Assembly (NCBI RefSeq): GCF_900110255.1
Contig: NZ_FODD01000031.1
Coordinates: forward strand, 1 to 64,000
Source of the DNA: Actinacidiphila rubida
GTDB taxonomy: Bacteria; Actinomycetota; Actinomycetes; Streptomycetales; Streptomycetaceae
Direction: 5' to 3'
DNA: 64,000 nucleotides
How positions within the stretch are numbered: position 1 is the first letter of the stretch; each line of letters starts with the position of its first letter. The notes beneath the pieces were generated by a model, which did no database searches, had not been told where the DNA came from, and saw only the letters and a program-made list of their open reading frames with translations. Made by a program: the position numbers and the translations under genes. This document shows positions 24,112-34,358 of the stretch, in pieces.

Positions 24112-24741
24112 TCAGGGGGTGGGTTGCGGCTTCGGGAGGGAGAGCTCTATCAGGAGCCGGGCGGCATCGAGGGCGTCCTGGCGGGGGCGGGAGCTGTCCA
24201 GAGAGGTTGACATAGCAGTGGCGCCTTCGAGCAGGACGGCCAACTGACGGCCCAGTCGCTCCGGGTCCGCGGCACCTGCCTGAGCGGCGATGTCCGTGAG
24301 CTGCCGGATGATGCCCTCCTTGTTACCTTGAACAAGTGCCCGTATGTCGGGCATCTGTCCCGCCGCTTCGACCGCGGCATTGTGGAGCGGGCAGCCGCGA
24401 TTGCTCGGACCCCCCGCGGGCCCCGAGGACGCCTCGGCGACCATGGTGAACAACGCCAGCAGCTGATCCCGGGGAGTGAGCCCCTCGCGCGTCAGTTTCT
24501 GTTCGATCCGCCGCGCCAGCCCGGCCTCGTAGCCGCGCAGATACTCCTCCACCAGCGCCGTCTTCGTCGGAAAGTGCTGGTAGAAGGTCCGGGTGGAAAC
24601 CCCGGCGGTCTCCACCAGGCGGGCGACACCCGTGGCGTGAATGCCCTCTTCGTAGAAGAGCGTCGCGGCCGCCTGCAGGATGCGCTCACGCGCTCCCCGG
24701 CCTCCACGGCGCTGCCCACCCGATGTGCTCCGCGTCTCCAT
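24112..24741 (-). CDS. TetR/AcrR family repressor
   Basis: 209 residues. The helix-turn-helix occupies about 18-62: RERILQAAATLFYEEGIHAT, GVARLVETAGVSTRTFYQHF, then PTKTALVEEYL. The C-terminal ligand-binding domain carries a Cys (SNRGCPLHNAAVEAA), a pattern seen in YcdC/RutR-like and redox-responsive TetRs. The gene diverges from a quinone oxidoreductase across a 178-bp gap holding two copies of an AGCGATCGCT dyad, so autoregulation and repression of the oxidoreductase are very likely; an electrophile or quinone is a plausible inducer. Confidence 0.93.
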   Translation of the reverse strand: METRSTSGGQRRGGRGARERILQAAATLFYEEGIHATGVARLVETAGVSTRTFYQHFPTKTALVEEYLRGYEAGLARRIEQKLTREGLTPRDQLLALFTMVAEASSGPAGGPSNRGCPLHNAAVEAAGQMPDIRALVQGNKEGIIRQLTDIAAQAGAADPERLGRQLAVLLEGATAMSTSLDSSRPRQDALDAARLLIELSLPKPQPTP

Positions 24742-24752
24742 ACAAGAAGTAT

Positions 24753-24762
24753 AGCGATCACT
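24753..24762. promoter_or_regulatory. TetR operator O1
   Basis: AGCGATCACT, the 10-bp core AGCGATCGCT with one mismatch, 12 bp upstream of the tetR start. The following CTTTACTTTGGCGGGG repeats the sequence after O2, so the two operators lie in a 46-bp-spaced direct repeat. Confidence 0.65.
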
Positions 24763-24796
24763 TTACTTTGGCGGGGCGTTCAATTACGTTCGATGG

Positions 24797-24810
24797 AAAG
24801 CGATCGCTTT
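24797..24810. promoter_or_regulatory. TetR operator O2
   Basis: Perfect 14-bp palindrome AAAGCGATCGCTTT, followed by ACTTGAGCGGGG. It lies 110 bp before the oxidoreductase start codon. Confidence 0.75.
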
Positions 24811-24919
24811 ACTTGAGCGGGGCTGCCCCCGGAGCCCCATGGCAGCCCGGCGTCGAGCCGAAATGCCGCCGAAGCGACGCGCCCACAGCCAGATCACCCA
24901 TGCGCGGAAGGCCATGACC

Positions 24920-25909
24920 ATGCGAGCGATCCAGTACGACCGGTTCGGTGACTACGACGTGCTGCACCTGACCGACACCCCCAAGCCCGCACCCCACGGT
25001 GGCCAGGTTCTGGTACGGCTGACGGTCGCCGGCACCCATCCGCTGGACAACACCGTGCGGTCGGGCGAGCTGCCCCCCGGGGTGGTCAAGCCCTTCCCGC
25101 TCACGCCGGGAAGCGTCGGCGTGGGAACGGTCGAGGACCCGGGTGACTCCGGGCTGGCGGCAGGCACCAGGGTCATGATCAGCGGAGGCCGCTACGGCAT
25201 CGACGCCGACGGCACCTGGGCCGAATACATCGTGACCGACCGATCCCACCTGCTGCCGGTGATCAACGAAGTCGATGACACGGCCGCCGCGGCGCTGTCA
25301 GCCGGCGCCGGCTACCTCACTGCCTACCTCGCCCTCACCGAGCTGGCCGGGTTCGAGGCGGGCCAGCGCGTGCTCGCCCCCGGAAGCGGCGGCGCGGTGG
25401 GCCAGGGCGGCGTCGAGATCGCCCGGCACCTCGGCGCGTCCGTCGCCATCACCACCGCCACCAGCACGGCCAAGGCCGAACTGGGCCGGGCGGCGGGATA
25501 CGACGTCATCGACCTCACCCGCGAGTCGCTGAAGGACGGTGTCGCACGGCTCACCGACGGAAAGGGCGTCGACGTCGTCCTCGACGGCGTCGCCGGGCCG
25601 ATCACCGGCCAGGCGCTGGGCGCTCTCTCCAGGGGCGGAACCCTGGTCAGCATCGGCTACTCGGCGGGCATGCACGCAGACATCAACGTCACGGACCTGA
25701 TCTGGAAAGCGGCTCACGTACACGGCTTCCAGTTCGCCCTGTTCACGCAGGAACAGATCGACCGCACCAACGCCACACTGCTGGACCTGGTCGCCCGCAA
25801 GGAGATCACGCCTCTCGTCGACCGCGTCTTCCCCCTCGAGCAGGCCGCGCAGGCACAGCGGCACCTCATCGAGGGCGGTCCCTTCGGCCGGGTGCTCCTC
25901 AGCCTGTAG
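24920..25909 (+). CDS. zinc-free quinone oxidoreductase (MDR family)
   Basis: 329 residues. GroES-like N-terminal half (MRAIQYDRFGDYDVLHLTD, VAGTHPLDNTVRSGELP) and a Rossmann domain with VLAPGSGGAVGQGGVEIARHLG (binds NADPH). The catalytic zinc ligands of alcohol dehydrogenases are absent, as in QOR. GGAAGG at 24906-24911 is 8 nt before ATG 24920 and only 2 nt before ATG 24914, which decides the start. The divergent TetR and paired operators suggest induction by quinones or similar electrophiles. Confidence 0.92.
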   Translation: MRAIQYDRFGDYDVLHLTDTPKPAPHGGQVLVRLTVAGTHPLDNTVRSGELPPGVVKPFPLTPGSVGVGTVEDPGDSGLAAGTRVMISGGRYGIDADGTWAEYIVTDRSHLLPVINEVDDTAAAALSAGAGYLTAYLALTELAGFEAGQRVLAPGSGGAVGQGGVEIARHLGASVAITTATSTAKAELGRAAGYDVIDLTRESLKDGVARLTDGKGVDVVLDGVAGPITGQALGALSRGGTLVSIGYSAGMHADINVTDLIWKAAHVHGFQFALFTQEQIDRTNATLLDLVARKEITPLVDRVFPLEQAAQAQRHLIEGGPFGRVLLSL

Positions 25910-26079
25910 TGCCGGGACGCGGCTGCCCTGAACTGCGCCTCGAGGCGCCGCGGATGACACGGGCTCACCAGGAGGGCGCCCGGAAGGCGGCCGGGAAGCT
26001 CCGGCCGGGCGCTCCTGGGCTGACCGTCACCACGAGGCCGTGGCCGCCACCAGCTGAGGCAGGTTGGCACGGAAACGCG

Positions 26080-26110
26080 AGAGGCCCCCGGATGATCTCC
26101 CGGGGCCTCT
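26080..26110 (-). terminator. terminator of tRNA-Arg
   Basis: AGAGGCCCC (26080-26088) pairs with GGGGCCTCT (26102-26110) around a 13-nt loop with further CGG/CCG pairing, just past the tRNA 3' end on the minus strand. Confidence 0.7.
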
Positions 26111-26119
26111 GGCTTGTTG

Positions 26120-26192
26120 TGCACTCGGCAGGATTCGAACCTGCAACCTTCTGATCCGTAGTCAGATGCTCTATCCGTTGAGCTACGAGTGC
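26120..26192 (-). tRNA. tRNA-Arg(ACG)
   Basis: 73 nt on the minus strand. The acceptor GCACTCG pairs with CGAGTGC, discriminator A. The anticodon loop CTACGGA gives ACG, whose A34 is the substrate of TadA (3210-3695). T-loop GGTTCGAATCC. CCA not encoded. Confidence 0.96.
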
Positions 26193-26325
26193 GGGGCTTG
26201 CGATCCGGCCTGGCGGGCCGGGGCGGCGTTGCGTGGACAACATTACATGAGGTGGCGCGGGAGGCGAAATCGATATGACCCGGGTGGGATGACCTGGGGA
26301 AACGGGGGGTGGGGCGGGAACGGCA

Positions 26326-26357
26326 GGAGCCCCGCCGACGGGGTCGGGCGGGGCTCC
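26326..26357 (-). terminator. terminator of tRNA-Ser(GCT)
   Basis: Perfect 11-bp stem GGAGCCCCGCC / GGCGGGGCTCC with a 10-nt loop, 10 nt past the tRNA 3' end. Confidence 0.75.
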
Positions 26358-26367
26358 GGGTGGGTGG

Positions 26368-26458
26368 CGGAGGCGGAGGGATTTGAACCCTCGATGGACG
26401 GTAAAGCCCAAACCGCATTAGCAGTGCGGCGCCATAGACCGGACTAGGCGACGCCTCC
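26368..26458 (-). tRNA. tRNA-Ser(GCT)
   Basis: Class II tRNA of 91 nt on the minus strand. The acceptor GGAGGCG pairs with CGCCTCC, discriminator G. The anticodon loop CTGCTAA gives GCT. A long variable arm and T-loop GGTTCAAATCC follow. CCA not encoded. Confidence 0.96.
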
Positions 26459-26647
26459 AGGCACGTACCCGCGTGAGCGGGCGCGTGGAGAATGATGGCA
26501 CAGCCGGGAGGGCCGCGACCAATTCGAGAATACGGTACAAGGCCGGGCCTGGGCAGGGCAAAGGGGTTCGCGCGGGGCGGCGGGTCCGGCGCGCCCACGA
26601 TGGGAGGAGTGAGGGGTTCCGGCCGTCTTGGGCGGTAAGGAGACGGA

Positions 26648-27154
26648 ATGACCCGTATCCCGGCCCGCACCTCCGCCGCAGCCCGCACCTCCGCTGCCGC
26701 CCGCACCGCGCCCCGCGCGGCCCTCGCCCTCGGCCTCGCCGCCGCCGCGGCGCTCACCGCCGTCCTCGTCGCGGCCACCGCCCCGCTCGCCGCGCCGTCC
26801 GCGCAGGCCATGGGGCTGCCCCGGATGGTCCCCGACCGGCTGACCGTCAGGTACGACGACGGCGCCGGGCACAGCCGCACGTACAGCCTCACCTGCACGC
26901 GGTTCAGCGGCGGGTCGGGGTGCTTGCAACTGGAGAGGATGGGCGGGCCGGTGCCGGCCGTGCCCGCGGGGCAGGCCTGCCCGATGATCTACGGCGGCCC
27001 GGAGCGGGCGGACGTGGCGGGCACGTGGGACGGCCGGCCGGTCGACGAGAGCTACCGCAGGACGAACGGCTGCGAGGTGTCCCGCTGGAGCCGCATGGTT
27101 CCCGCACTGCCCGCGCCGGGCCCGGCGACCACGCCTGGACCGCTCGCCGGCTGA
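26648..27154 (+). CDS. subtilisin-inhibitor-like (SSI family) protease inhibitor
   Basis: 168 residues. A long basic signal peptide (about 1-55, ending near APSAQA) precedes an SSI-type domain. It has the four conserved cysteines (YSLTCTRF, GGSGCLQL, GQACPMIY, TNGCEVSRW) forming the family's two disulfides. The reactive loop reads CPMIYGGP; by analogy with SSI (Met-Val bond in CPMVYDP) P1 is Met and P1' is Ile, which points to subtilisin or chymotrypsin-like targets. A Pro-rich tail follows. AAGGAG lies 5 nt before the ATG. In streptomycetes such inhibitors control secreted proteases during development. Confidence 0.82.
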   Translation: MTRIPARTSAAARTSAAARTAPRAALALGLAAAAALTAVLVAATAPLAAPSAQAMGLPRMVPDRLTVRYDDGAGHSRTYSLTCTRFSGGSGCLQLERMGGPVPAVPAGQACPMIYGGPERADVAGTWDGRPVDESYRRTNGCEVSRWSRMVPALPAPGPATTPGPLAG

Positions 27155-27221
27155 ACGCGGCCGGACGCGGCCGGACGACGGCATCACACGCCCGCGCGAC
27201 AGCGCGCGATGCGGCGCAATG

Positions 27222-27257
27222 CGCGGCGCGCGACGGTGCGCAACGCCGCGCGCCGCG
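27222..27257 (+). terminator. terminator after the SSI-like gene
   Basis: Perfect 11-bp stem CGCGGCGCGCG (27222-27232) / CGCGCGCCGCG (27247-27257) with a 14-nt loop. Confidence 0.65.
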
Positions 27258-27537
27258 GAACCGGACCGCTCTCCCGCGCGTCGTTGGTGACGGACGCCAC
27301 ACCCGTCGCGTACAACCCTCAACCCCCGGGTCCACACAGCCACATGGGTATCCGAGGCACCGAGGTGAGACCCGACACGTACACTCGGTCTAGTGACATG
27401 ACCCGGGGGCAACGGCAAGATGGGGCGCCCGTGACGACAGTCGACCGCGCCGTGTGAGTCATCCCAGAGGGACGCGTGCGCGGGCGCGCTCCGGCAGCGC
27501 GGTTGCAGTACATGCGGTTACAAGGAGGACGCGTCTC
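27258..27537 (+). other. upstream region of the hybrid sensor gene
   Basis: Non-coding. TACACT (27380-27385) could be a -10 box but has no good -35 partner. The strong ribosome site AAGGAGG (27522-27528) serves the GTG at 27538. Nothing else is evident. Confidence 0.35.
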
Positions 27538-30500
27538 GTGAGCAGCAGGCCATCGAGAGGCGCTGCTCGCCTCGCCTCGATACTCGACGCCCTCCCCGAC
27601 GCGCTGCTGATCGTCAACGCCAACGGCACCGTGGTCAACGCCAACGCGATCGCGCTGGAGACGTTCGAGACGCCGGGCACGGCGCTGGTGGGGCGGGGCC
27701 TGCTCGACCTCCTGCCGGAATTCGACCCCAAGCGCATCCCCGGGTCGATGCGCTCCCCGCGCGAGGCGCAGGACGACACCCGCACCAAGCCCACCCGGAT
27801 GACCGCCCGCCGCACGGACGGCACCGAGTTCCCGGTCCAGGTGACCAGCGCCAACCTGGAGGACGGCCGCACCCCGTTCGCCGACTACGGCGACGGCGTG
27901 CCCCACTACACCGGCGACGAGCTGCTGATGCTCGTGGTCCGCGACCTGTCGGGGACGGTCGACACCGAGGCCGAACTCGCCCGCCAGCAGCGGCAGACCG
28001 AGATGATCCTGCGGGCGGCCGCGGAGGGCGTCGTCGGCGTCGACACGGCCGGCAAGATCGTGCTCGTCAACCCGTCGGCCGCGCAGATCCTCGGGTACCG
28101 CGCCACCGATCTCGGCGGCAAGGAGCTGCACCCGCTGGTGCACCACTCCCGGGTCGACGGCTCGGCGCTGGCCTACGAGGAGACGCCCCTCGCCGACACC
28201 CTGCGCTCCGGCCGCAAGCACCGGGTCCGCGGCCAGGTGCTGTGGCGCAAGGACGGACGGCCGGTGCCGGTGGACCTGACGACGGCTCCGGTGCGCGACG
28301 GCGACCAGCTCGTCGGCGCCGTGATGACGTTCACCGACCGCACGCCGTACGACACGCTGGCCGCCCGCGCGGACCAGCTGCAGGCACTGCTGGACACCTC
28401 GCTGCGCGCCCCGCTGGCCGAGCTGCGCGGCGAACTCACCGGCCTGGCGGCCGACCCGGCCGGGCAGCTGTGGCCCGAGGCCAACCAGATCCTGCACCAC
28501 CTGTCCGCCGGCTACGCCCGGATCACCACCCTCATCGACAACGTGCTCGCCTTCCAGCGCCTGGACCGCGGCGAGGACAAGCTGCGGCGCGAGCCCGTCG
28601 GCCTCGACGACGTGGTGGGCGCGGCCGTCGAGGGCGCGATCGAGCTGATCGGGCCCGGCCGGGCCCAGTACGCGGTGCACGCCCCGCAGATGCAGGCGTC
28701 CGTGGACGGCGAGCGGATGGCCCAGGCGCTGGCGCACCTGATCGCCGACGTCGCGGGTGTCGACTCCGCCGGCAACGCGATCGCGCTCGGCGGCGACTCG
28801 ACGATCGTCGTCGCGGCAGCGCGGCGCGGCGACAGCGTCCGCATCGACGTGCGCGGGCCGAGCGCGGGCGGCGACCCGGTCCATCTGCCGCTCGCCCGCG
28901 GGATCGTGGAGGCGCACGGCGGCGTGCTGCAGACGCACGAGGTGCCCGGGCAGGGCAGCGCGTACGTGCTGGAGGTGCCGGTGGGCGCGGGCGGCGACGC
29001 CGCGGGCCCGGAGAAGAGCGAGGCCGCGGGTTCCGGCTCCCCGGACGGTTCGGGCGCTCCGCGGCCGCGGAGCGGCGGCGCGCACGGCCGCCGGGCCGCC
29101 CAGGGTGCCCAGGGCGCCGGCGGCAGGGACGACGCGGCGGGGCCGTCGGGCACCGCCCCGGCCGGCCCCCGCGGCGGCGGCGCGGGAGCGGGCGAAGGCC
29201 CCCGGGCCGACGGCGCGGACGCGGGCCCCGGTCCCCGGCCCGTCGCCGAGATCGAGCCGCGGACACCGCAGCCCCGCAACCCCGCGGACGACACCGGCAC
29301 CATGGTGGCCCCCTGGGCCATCCCGGCGGCCGCCGACCAGAGCGAGGCCCCCACGGGCCGCCGCCGCGCGCTGCGCCGCCCGATCGGCCGCGACGGCAAC
29401 GGCGGCACGGCGCCCACCGGCAACGCGGCCGACGCCACGGGCGCGGCCGGTGCCGCGCAGGACGCGCTCGAGGACCACACCGGGGGCCACAGCGGCGAGC
29501 GCGGCACGCCCGTTCAGCCCGCGGAGCAGCAGCCGAGGACCGGACGGCGGCGGGCCCGTCCCGCCCCCGAGGAGGAGGCGCCGCAGCCCGCCGGGAACCG
29601 CTTCGAGCTGCCCGCCGCGCCGATCCCCCACGCGCTGCCGCCGGCGGCTCAGGACGCCCGGCCCGAGCAGGGACCGCAGGCCGCGGCCCGCCCGGAGACG
29701 CCCGGGCGGGGACGGCAGCACGCCCAGGAGCCGCAGCACCCGCAGGCCGGTCCCGTGCCGCCGACGGGCATGGGACCGGTGGCGGCACCGAACCCGGCGG
29801 AGTCCGGCTGGCCGGCCGCGCCCGACCCGAGCCGGCCCGCGCTCCCCTCCGCGAACGCCTGGCCGGCCGCGCCCCAGCCCGCGCTGCCGCCGAGCCCCCA
29901 GGAGCACCCGCGGCAGCTGGGCCCGGCGGCCCAGCACCGGCAGGAGCCGGAGGCGGCACAGCCCCACGGACCGCAGCCGCAGGCACCGTCACCGCAGGGC
30001 CCGCCGCCCGGACCGCAGCAGCAGGGCCAGGGACGGGCGGCCATCAGCGTCCGCACCCTCGGCCAGGGCATGCCGTTCGGCACCGACCCGCGCACCCAGG
30101 CGCCCAGCGGCTCCGGCCGCCGTCGCAGGCTCGGTCCCGAGCAGCAGAACCGGGGCTCGATCCTGCCGCACGTGCCGAGCCAGGTGCACGGACCCGGCGG
30201 CGAGACGCAGGCACGGCCGCACCCGGCCGCCGACCCCGACAGCGGGCAGCTGCCCGCGCACACGCCGGACGCACCGGTGCGCGGCGACCGCGAGACCCCG
30301 CTGCGGCCCGTGCCCTCCATGCCGTCGGTCCCCGTCGAGGGCGGCCGCTCCTACGCGATCGGCGCGCCCGCCGAGGGCGCCGACGAGGGTCCCGAGCCGC
30401 TGGACGGACCCAACGGCGCGGTGGACGTCACCGACGTCGCGGAGGACCGGCACGAGGGCCCGCTCGACGAGCCGCGCCGCCTGCTGGTGTGGCCCGAGCC

Positions 30501-31170
30501 CGACGTCTCGACGCGGCAGGCGCTGACCGACCGCGGGTACCGGCCGGTGATCGTGCGGTCCCGCGAGGAGGTCGACGCGCAGGTCGCCGAGCCGCCGGCC
30601 GCGCTGTTCGTGGACCCGCTGACCGGGCCGATCACGCGCACCGCCCTGCAGTCCCTGCGGCAGGCCGCGGCGGCGGCGGACGTGCCGGTGCTCGTCACGG
30701 CCGGCCTCGGCCAGGCCACCCGCGAGGCGGCGTACGGGGCGGACCCCGCGGTCCTGCTCAAGGCCCTGGCCCCGCGCGACAGCGAGCAGCACCCGCCGCG
30801 GGTGCTGCTCGTGGAGAGCCACGACCCGATCGCCCAGGCCTTCGCCGCGACCCTCGAACGCCGCGGGATGCACGTCACCCACGCGGACTCCGAGGCCGAC
30901 GCGATGACCCAGGCCGCGCAGATCCACCCCAACCTCGTGGTGATGGACCTGATGCTGATACGGCGGCGCCGCCAGGGCATCGTGGACTGGCTGCGCGGCC
31001 ACTCCCGCCTCAACCGCACGCCGCTCGTCGTCTACACCTCGGCGGACATCGACCCCACCGAACTCCCCAGGCTCGCCTCCGGAGAGACGGTCCTCTTCCT
31101 CGCGGAACGCTCCACCAGCAACGACGTGCAGTCCCGGATCGTGGATCTGCTGGGCAAGATCGGAGCGTAG
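27538..31170 (+). CDS. PAS / degenerate histidine kinase / double-receiver hybrid protein
   Basis: 1210 residues, GTG start with AAGGAGG 9 nt upstream. PAS 1 spans about 13-130 (ILDALPDALLIVNANG) and PAS 2 about 150-270 (AAAEGVVGVDTAGKIVLVNP). A HisKA-like segment (about 275-340, SLRAPLAELRGEL) has no phosphoacceptor His. The HATPase-like domain (about 355-485) lacks the N-box Asn (ALAHLIADVAG) and the G1 Asp (VRGPSAGGDP). About 475 residues of Pro/Ala/Gly/Gln-rich disorder follow. Two receiver-like domains end the protein: about 980-1075 (AALFVDPLTGP, VLLKALAP) and about 1088-1205 (VLLVESHDP, Asp in VVMDLMLI, no conserved Lys). No transmembrane segment, so it is cytoplasmic. Probably a signalling scaffold without kinase activity; targets unknown. 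Confidence 0.85.
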   Translation: MSSRPSRGAARLASILDALPDALLIVNANGTVVNANAIALETFETPGTALVGRGLLDLLPEFDPKRIPGSMRSPREAQDDTRTKPTRMTARRTDGTEFPVQVTSANLEDGRTPFADYGDGVPHYTGDELLMLVVRDLSGTVDTEAELARQQRQTEMILRAAAEGVVGVDTAGKIVLVNPSAAQILGYRATDLGGKELHPLVHHSRVDGSALAYEETPLADTLRSGRKHRVRGQVLWRKDGRPVPVDLTTAPVRDGDQLVGAVMTFTDRTPYDTLAARADQLQALLDTSLRAPLAELRGELTGLAADPAGQLWPEANQILHHLSAGYARITTLIDNVLAFQRLDRGEDKLRREPVGLDDVVGAAVEGAIELIGPGRAQYAVHAPQMQASVDGERMAQALAHLIADVAGVDSAGNAIALGGDSTIVVAAARRGDSVRIDVRGPSAGGDPVHLPLARGIVEAHGGVLQTHEVPGQGSAYVLEVPVGAGGDAAGPEKSEAAGSGSPDGSGAPRPRSGGAHGRRAAQGAQGAGGRDDAAGPSGTAPAGPRGGGAGAGEGPRADGADAGPGPRPVAEIEPRTPQPRNPADDTGTMVAPWAIPAAADQSEAPTGRRRALRRPIGRDGNGGTAPTGNAADATGAAGAAQDALEDHTGGHSGERGTPVQPAEQQPRTGRRRARPAPEEEAPQPAGNRFELPAAPIPHALPPAAQDARPEQGPQAAARPETPGRGRQHAQEPQHPQAGPVPPTGMGPVAAPNPAESGWPAAPDPSRPALPSANAWPAAPQPALPPSPQEHPRQLGPAAQHRQEPEAAQPHGPQPQAPSPQGPPPGPQQQGQGRAAISVRTLGQGMPFGTDPRTQAPSGSGRRRRLGPEQQNRGSILPHVPSQVHGPGGETQARPHPAADPDSGQLPAHTPDAPVRGDRETPLRPVPSMPSVPVEGGRSYAIGAPAEGADEGPEPLDGPNGAVDVTDVAEDRHEGPLDEPRRLLVWPEPDVSTRQALTDRGYRPVIVRSREEVDAQVAEPPAALFVDPLTGPITRTALQSLRQAAAAADVPVLVTAGLGQATREAAYGADPAVLLKALAPRDSEQHPPRVLLVESHDPIAQAFAATLERRGMHVTHADSEADAMTQAAQIHPNLVVMDLMLIRRRRQGIVDWLRGHSRLNRTPLVVYTSADIDPTELPRLASGETVLFLAERSTSNDVQSRIVDLLGKIGA

Positions 31171-31198
31171 GCGCTCCGCTGAGGTTTTTGAGCCGACG

Positions 31199-31379
31199 GG
31201 GTGCCCCCGGGGCTTGCTCGTTGTCCACCTGCCGGTGGGTGGTTCGGCTTCCGGGGTGCCCTGCGCTGCGCGCTGCCGTGTGCCGCGCCGTCGTGGCTTG
31301 TCGCGCAGTTCCCCGCGCCCCTGATATTCGTCCCGTCGGTACGGGGGTCGGGGGCGCTCCGGAAGCGTCTCCTCGGAAA
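31199..31379 (-). repeat. dispersed intergenic repeat, inverted copy (left arm)
   Basis: Roughly 180 bp that, read on the minus strand, matches 31612-31795 along its length: CGGGGCTTG, GTTCGGC.TCCGGG, GCGCTGCGCGCTGCCGT, CCGTCGTGGCT, GTCGCGCAGTTCCCCGCGCC and CTCCGG.AG.GTCTCCTCG are shared in order. Modules of it recur at 1-141. Confidence 0.7.
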
Positions 31380-31611
31380 TGTGCATACGGGTTCGTACGC
31401 AGTCTTGCCCGGGGGCCGCGCACATTTCGCTGCGGGGAGCACTTCCTCCCCACCCCCTCCCGCTGATCCACCGTGCGGCGGGGGACATGGGACACGGCCA
31501 AGCTCTGTCCTCCCGCAGACGGGGACGGGCCGGAAGGGGACGATCCGGGTGTGTCCCCGCAGAGCTTTGCAAGGCCCCGGCCCACCTCTTCGGAAAAAGC
31601 CGCCATGCAAA
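31380..31611. other. spacer between the inverted repeats
   Basis: About 230 bp without a convincing gene. It holds A/T-richer patches (GGAAATGTGCATACGGGTTC, CTTCGGAAAAAGCCGCCATG) and an imperfect dyad TGCATACGGGTTCGTACGCA at 31382-31401. It may belong to a composite element with the two arms. Confidence 0.45.
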
Positions 31612-31795
31612 GCTCGAGGAGACACTCCCGGAGTGGCCCCTGACCCCACCCACGAACGTGCACCGCCAGGGGCGCGGGGAACTGCGCGACCAGCCACGAC
31701 GGGACCCGCGGACGGCAGCGCGCAGCGCGGGTCAGCCCGGATGCCGAACACACCACCGGCCGGTGGACGGCCGACAAGCCCCGGGTGCAACCCGT
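31612..31795 (+). repeat. dispersed intergenic repeat (right arm)
   Basis: Second copy, in opposite orientation to 31199-31379. Module order is B (GCGCGGGGAACTGCGCGA), A (GACGGCAGCGCGCAGCGCGG), C (AAGCCCCGGGTGCAACCCG). It ends 3 nt before the stop codon of the acyl-CoA ligase gene. Confidence 0.7.
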
Positions 31796-31797
31796 GT

Positions 31798-33471
<1,674 letters not shown>

Positions 33472-33519
33472 GCGGGCCTCCGGCGACGTCGGCGGGTGGG
33501 TTGCCCGCGATTCTGCTGG

Positions 33520-33535
33520 CATACCGCGTGGTATG
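33520..33535. promoter_or_regulatory. CATACC-N4-GGTATG operator
   Basis: Perfect 6-bp arms CATACC (33520-33525) and GGTATG (33530-33535), 49 bp upstream of the chosen acyl-CoA ligase start and between it and the upstream sigma gene. Probably the site of a TetR-type fatty-acid regulator; none is adjacent. Confidence 0.45.
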
Positions 33536-33593
33536 TCACTACCTCCCGCCCAATTCGTCCCGTCTCGATCAGGTGTCGCGGGCCCTGGAGGGG

Positions 33594-34118
33594 TCAGGCG
33601 ACGCTCAGTTCGAGCTCCGGGTCCTCGCGGAGCTTGCCCAGGGCGCGGGAGACCGCGCTCTTGACGGTGCCGACGGAGACGCCGAGGCGCTCGGCGGTCT
33701 GCACCTCGCTCATGTCCTCGTAGTAGCGCAGCACCACCATGGCCCGCTGGCGCGGGGGAAGACGGGATATGGCGCGCAGCAGGGCGTCGCGCTGGGCCTG
33801 CTGCTCCACCGGGTCGGGCTGGCCGGTGACCGGCAGCTCGGGCAGCTCGTCGGTGGTGAACTCGTCGACCTTGCGCTTGCGCCACTGCGAGGTGCGGGTG
33901 TTGACCAGGGTCCGGCGGACGTAGCCGTCGACGGCGCGGTGGTCGTCGATCCGGTCCCAGGCCAGGTAGGTCTTGGTCAGGGCCGTCTGCAGCAGGTCCT
34001 CGGCGTCGGCGGGGTTGGGGGTCAGGGCGCGGGCGGTGCGCAGCAGCGTCGGACCCTTGGTGCGGACGTAGGCCGTGAACTGCGAGGAGTCGGCGCTGGT
34101 GCACACAGGCGTGGTCAT
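33594..34118 (-). CDS. ECF sigma factor, SigE family
   Basis: 174 residues, the compact SigE-family (SigL-type) layout. Region 2: FTAYVRTKGPTLLRTARALT, DAEDLLQTALTKTYLAWDRI, then YVRRTLVNTRTSQWRKRKVD. Region 4: RLPPRQRAMVVLRYYEDMSE and the helix-turn-helix TAERLGVSVGTVKSAVSRAL. There is no adjacent anti-sigma gene; the DUF1906 gene lies 240 nt upstream on the same strand. Regulon unknown. Confidence 0.92.
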   Translation of the reverse strand: MTTPVCTSADSSQFTAYVRTKGPTLLRTARALTPNPADAEDLLQTALTKTYLAWDRIDDHRAVDGYVRRTLVNTRTSQWRKRKVDEFTTDELPELPVTGQPDPVEQQAQRDALLRAISRLPPRQRAMVVLRYYEDMSEVQTAERLGVSVGTVKSAVSRALGKLREDPELELSVA

Positions 34119-34358
34119 GGCTCCACGCTAGGAGCTGGCCCGGTGCCGCGGATCGGCCGCAAGTGCCGAAGCGGGATCACCCTCAGGTCGTAGGCCGGGG
34201 GTCCTCCCCACCACCCGAGGGGGGATCCAGAGGTGTACGTCCCTGAGGGGATCCACCTGAGGGAGCACTCGGGGCCGCCACAGCCGCCCCCGGAGCCCCG
34301 GCGTCCCCGGGGGCCTCGGCCTCCCGGGGACGCGCGTCAGGGTCGGGCCGGCGGCGTC

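Noticed and set aside
26120..26458. tRNA pair as an integration (att) site
   Set aside because: No integrase, direct repeat of the tRNA 3' end or foreign-looking genes nearby.
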